Origin: UMGS1696 sp964621165
GTDB taxonomy: Bacteria > Bacillota > Clostridia > Oscillospirales > CAG-272
Length of the DNA: 64,000 bases
Direction of reading: 5' to 3'
Assembly (NCBI GenBank): GCA_964621165.1
Contig: CAZULC010000006.1
Coordinates: forward strand, 53,726 to 117,725
The notes beneath the pieces were generated by a model, which worked only from the letters and a program-made list of their open reading frames with translations, made no database searches and was not told the DNA's origin. The stretch's first letter is position 1; each line of letters opens with the position of its first letter. This document shows, piece by piece, positions 61,624 through 64,000 of this stretch. The translations under genes and the position numbers were made by a program.

Positions 61624-63618
61624 ATGCCTGAATCACAGGAAATAATCCTCGCCGGAAACCCAAACGTTGGCAAAAGCACCGTCTTCAACAGCCTCACCGG
61701 ACTGAACCAGCACACCGGCAACTGGTGCGGCAAAACCGTAAGCGCGGCAGAGGGATTTTTCGACTCCGACGGGGTGCGCCTGAAACTCGTCGATCTCCCC
61801 GGAATCTACTCCCTGCGGTGCAACTCAGCCGAGGAGGAAGCGGCCTATAGCTACCTGAAATCCCATCTGGAAAGTCCCGTAATCTACGTCTGTGCCGCCT
61901 CCGCTCTCGAGAGGAACCTGCTTCTTCTCCACCATATAATGAAGCTGAACCCCAACGGCAGGATTCTGCTGTGCGTAAACCTGATGGACGAAGCCCGCGC
62001 CAAAGGAGTTGAGATAGACTTCACCGCGCTTGAGAAAGCTGTAAACTGCCCTGCGGTCCCCGTAACAGCCAAATCCGGCGAAGGCATGGATGAGCTGAAA
62101 AAAGCAATAATAAACCTTGTCCAAGCAAAGCCGGAACACCAAAAAGTCAGCACCACCCCCGATTCAAGTAAACCCACCACCACATCAACTGAATCCCAGC
62201 CAACGCCTGAATCAACTCCAGAACACCAAAATATCAACACGCCCCCGCCGACCGAATCCACCCCCGCCTCAAACCCATGCACAGCCTGCGGACTCACAAT
62301 GGGGTGCCGGCTCTGTTCATACTGCAACCACGACACCGCCGCCGATTTTTCCCGACGCGTCGTCAAACAAGCCGTGAGGTACACCCGAGACGCAAATTCA
62401 CGGGAAGCGAAAATCGACCGGATAGTCTGCGGGAAGTACACCTCCGTGCCTATAATGCTGGCGCTTCTGCTTATCGTACTGTGGCTGACCCTCGAAGGAA
62501 GCTCCTATATTTCAGCAGTGCTCGAGTCCATGTCGGCGTGGATATTGCAAAAAACCGGCGGACTCTGCAAAAACATAATGACCGACTGGCTGACGTCCCT
62601 GCTCTGCGGTGGAATTCTCGCCACGGTTCTGAAGGTCATTTCAGTTATGCTCCCGCCCATGGCAGTGTTCTTCCCCCTCTTCACCCTCCTCGAGGACTTG
62701 GGCTACCTTCCCAGAGTGGCCTTCAACCTCGACGGAATGTTCGAAAAATGCGGAGTCTGCGGCAAACAGGCACTCACCATGCTCATGGGACTTGGCTGCA
62801 ACGCCGTAGGAGTCACCGGATGCCGGATCATCGACTCACCCCGGGAACGACGCGTGGCAATGCTGACCAACACACTCGTGCCATGCAACGGCCGATTTCC
62901 GCTGATTCTCGCCTGCGTCAGCACACTCGTTACCGCAAAAGCCGCGTCCGCACTGGTTCTTACCGCAGTCGTAGGTCTGTCCGTTGCCGCAACCCTCGCC
63001 GCTTCAAAAATCATGTCCGTCACCATATTCAAGGGCGAGCCGTCCTACTTCACCCTGGAGCTGCCGCCATACAGAACGCCGAAGGTCGGGGAAGTCCTCG
63101 TCCGCTCACTTCTTGACAGAGTTGTCCACGTTCTCACCCGGGCTTTGTCAGTGGCAGCTCCCGCCGGTCTGGTTATCTGGCTCCTCGGCCGGATTCATGT
63201 GGGCGACGCAAGCCTGCTTCTTCACGCGGCTGATTTTCTCGACCCCCTCGGACGCGTTATGGGACTGAACGGCGGGATTCTTCTTGCTTTCATCGCGGCT
63301 TTCCCTGCGGCTGAGCTGATTCTCCCAGTCATGTTTTCCATAGGATCATCCGGTGCTTTCGGAACCCTTGAAGACGCGTTCTTCGGTCATTCCACCGCAA
63401 CACTTGGGTATTACTTCGCAGGCAGCAGCCTGAGTTCCGTCTCTGCCGTCTGCCTCATCATCCTAACCCTGTTCCACTACCCCTGCGCCACAACCCTGCT
63501 CACCATAAAACGGGAGTCCGGACGGTTGAGCGACGTCATCCTCGCCGCAGTCCTGCCAACAGCCGCCGGAATCATTCTCTGCGCCGCCGTGAACCTCATC
63601 TCTTCACTGTTTATCTAA
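61624..63618 (+). CDS. feoB: Ferrous iron transporter FeoB, with Pro/Thr-rich and Cys-rich insertion
   Basis: FeoB imports Fe(II) with an N-terminal G domain and a membrane channel. G motifs are GNPNVGKST (G1), DLPG (G3) and NLMD (G4); the membrane part has LGCNAVGVTGCRI and NTLVPCNGRFP. At 664 residues it is slightly short. Between the G domain (ends about 168) and the first helix lies a Pro/Thr/Ser-rich linker (about 170-217), then a Cys/His cluster (C219, C222, C228, C231, C234, H236) where a helical GDI domain is expected. The ATG at 61624 follows AAAGGAGGCCTGACTC. A terminator follows at 63622. Confidence 0.93.
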   Translation: MPESQEIILAGNPNVGKSTVFNSLTGLNQHTGNWCGKTVSAAEGFFDSDGVRLKLVDLPGIYSLRCNSAEEEAAYSYLKSHLESPVIYVCAASALERNLLLLHHIMKLNPNGRILLCVNLMDEARAKGVEIDFTALEKAVNCPAVPVTAKSGEGMDELKKAIINLVQAKPEHQKVSTTPDSSKPTTTSTESQPTPESTPEHQNINTPPPTESTPASNPCTACGLTMGCRLCSYCNHDTAADFSRRVVKQAVRYTRDANSREAKIDRIVCGKYTSVPIMLALLLIVLWLTLEGSSYISAVLESMSAWILQKTGGLCKNIMTDWLTSLLCGGILATVLKVISVMLPPMAVFFPLFTLLEDLGYLPRVAFNLDGMFEKCGVCGKQALTMLMGLGCNAVGVTGCRIIDSPRERRVAMLTNTLVPCNGRFPLILACVSTLVTAKAASALVLTAVVGLSVAATLAASKIMSVTIFKGEPSYFTLELPPYRTPKVGEVLVRSLLDRVVHVLTRALSVAAPAGLVIWLLGRIHVGDASLLLHAADFLDPLGRVMGLNGGILLAFIAAFPAAELILPVMFSIGSSGAFGTLEDAFFGHSTATLGYYFAGSSLSSVSAVCLIILTLFHYPCATTLLTIKRESGRLSDVILAAVLPTAAGIILCAAVNLISSLFI

Positions 63619-63621
63619 TCC

Positions 63622-63647
63622 GCGCAATTTAATATGCGCAAATTTTT
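63622..63647 (+). terminator. Terminator after feoB
   Basis: GCGCA (63622-63626) pairs with TGCGC (63635-63639), followed by AAATTTTT. Confidence 0.75.
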
Positions 63648-63666
63648 CAAAAAAAATTAAAAAAGC

Positions 63667-63692
63667 ACAAAAAAGCCCGACTGATTCAGCCG
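63667..63692 (-). terminator. Minus-strand terminator-like hairpin
   Basis: On the minus strand GCTCG pairs with CGGGC across CTGAATCAGT-type sequence, followed by TTTTTTGTGCTTTTTT. No minus-strand gene precedes it within the window, so it may end a transcript from beyond the right edge or stop opposing reads into feoB. Confidence 0.5.
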
Positions 63693-63760
63693 AGCTAAAT
63701 TACACATTGGTGATTTGTCTGTATTATCGCTTATTTTTTACGCATATTCACTCTTTTACT

Positions 63761-63781
63761 ATAGCATATAGATTTTGCTAT
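63761..63781. repeat. Short inverted repeat in the AT-rich right end
   Basis: ATAGCA (63761-63766) and TGCTAT (63776-63781) flank TATAGATTT, with a TATAAT-like box soon after. It could be an operator for a resolvase-type gene or chance in an AT-rich stretch. Confidence 0.3.
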
Positions 63782-63804
63782 ATTGTGTATAATGTTGATA
63801 TTAG

Positions 63805-63993
63805 CGTTACAGATATAGCGATAGAACATACGTAAACGAAAGCATCTGGAAAGAGAAAATAGAGTTACCGAATGATTTTGAGAAAATTGTAAAAGCATGG
63901 AGGAATAAGGAAATCAGCCTTGATGAGGTACTGCAAAGGTTGTCAGTTAGCCGTTCATTTTTTTACGCAAAGGTTAAGGATTTGAATTTGTAG
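63805..63993 (+). pseudogene. 3' remnant of a serine recombinase-type gene
   Basis: An open frame from after a TAG (63802) to the TAG at 63991 has no start codon with a ribosome-binding site. Its C-terminal 45 residues (LPNDFEKIVKAWRNKEISLD, then EVLQRLSVSRSFFYAKVKDL) match the pattern of the helix-turn-helix tail of resolvase/invertase family recombinases. The upstream catalytic domain is not present, so it is a fragment. The stretch is clearly more AT-rich than the neighbours and suggests a mobile-element trace. Confidence 0.45.
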
Positions 63994-64000
63994 AGAAAGA

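Overview
The window looks like a chromosomal segment of an anaerobic, Gram-positive gut- or rumen-type Clostridia, most likely Oscillospirales/Ruminococcaceae-like. Supporting signs are a tRNA-Val T-box, a B. subtilis-like yybS-gdpP-rplI-dnaB block, a DUF3794 (SPOCS) spore-type gene behind a sigma-E-like promoter, indolepyruvate:ferredoxin oxidoreductase, PstSCAB-PhoU-PhoPR, a preQ1-type riboswitch, and many carbohydrate genes. Coding density is high, most genes have strong Shine-Dalgarno sites, and the base composition looks slightly GC-rich by eye. The taxonomic call is inference.

Layout. 0-8.2 kb: the 3' end of an ABC-F ATPase converges on a minus-strand operon (yybS-like, gdpP, rplI, dnaB, dxs). 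8.2-16.4 kb: a promoter and valine T-box drive a P-loop kinase and probably valS, followed by an RlmI-type methyltransferase, murJ and a glycosyltransferase. 16.4-19.7 kb: ligA and an alpha/beta hydrolase on the minus strand. 19.7-24.5 kb: iorA, iorB, mnmM-like, vanY-like. 24.5-27 kb: two GH43 enzymes and pcp (minus). 27.1-33.8 kb: a complete phosphate operon with its two-component system behind a candidate Pho box. 33.8-38.1 kb: a broken XRE regulator, tRNA-Arg(ACG), GH5 and GH42. 38.2-39.9 kb: a riboswitch-controlled queuosine-precursor locus (radical SAM protein plus YhhQ transporter). 40-44.5 kb: a decayed CPBP protease, trkA, trkH and a decayed YbaK-like gene. 44.5-57.4 kb: a 12.6-kb minus-strand cluster with a giant substrate-binding protein, two pairs of sugar-type ABC permeases, an NHL-TPR-Yip1 fusion and a DUF5696 protein, with no ATPase. 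58-64 kb: ROK kinase, SPOCS protein, feoA, an unusual feoB, and an AT-rich recombinase remnant.

How the genes fit together. Carbohydrate use is a main theme: intracellular GH43, GH5 and GH42 enzymes and a ROK sugar kinase would process oligosaccharides brought in by importers such as the large ABC cluster. Housekeeping operons (replication/c-di-AMP, tRNA charging, cell wall lipid II flipping, phosphate, potassium, iron) fill the rest.

The less expected signals are: a five-copy dispersed repeat of about 60-85 bp placed just 3' of genes; the large ABC/DUF5696/Yip1 cluster; the preQ1-type riboswitch in front of a radical SAM/YhhQ pair; a FeoB with a Pro/Thr-rich, Cys-rich insertion; and three nearby genes broken by single stops or homopolymer indels. 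No CRISPR array, rRNA gene or intact insertion sequence was seen.
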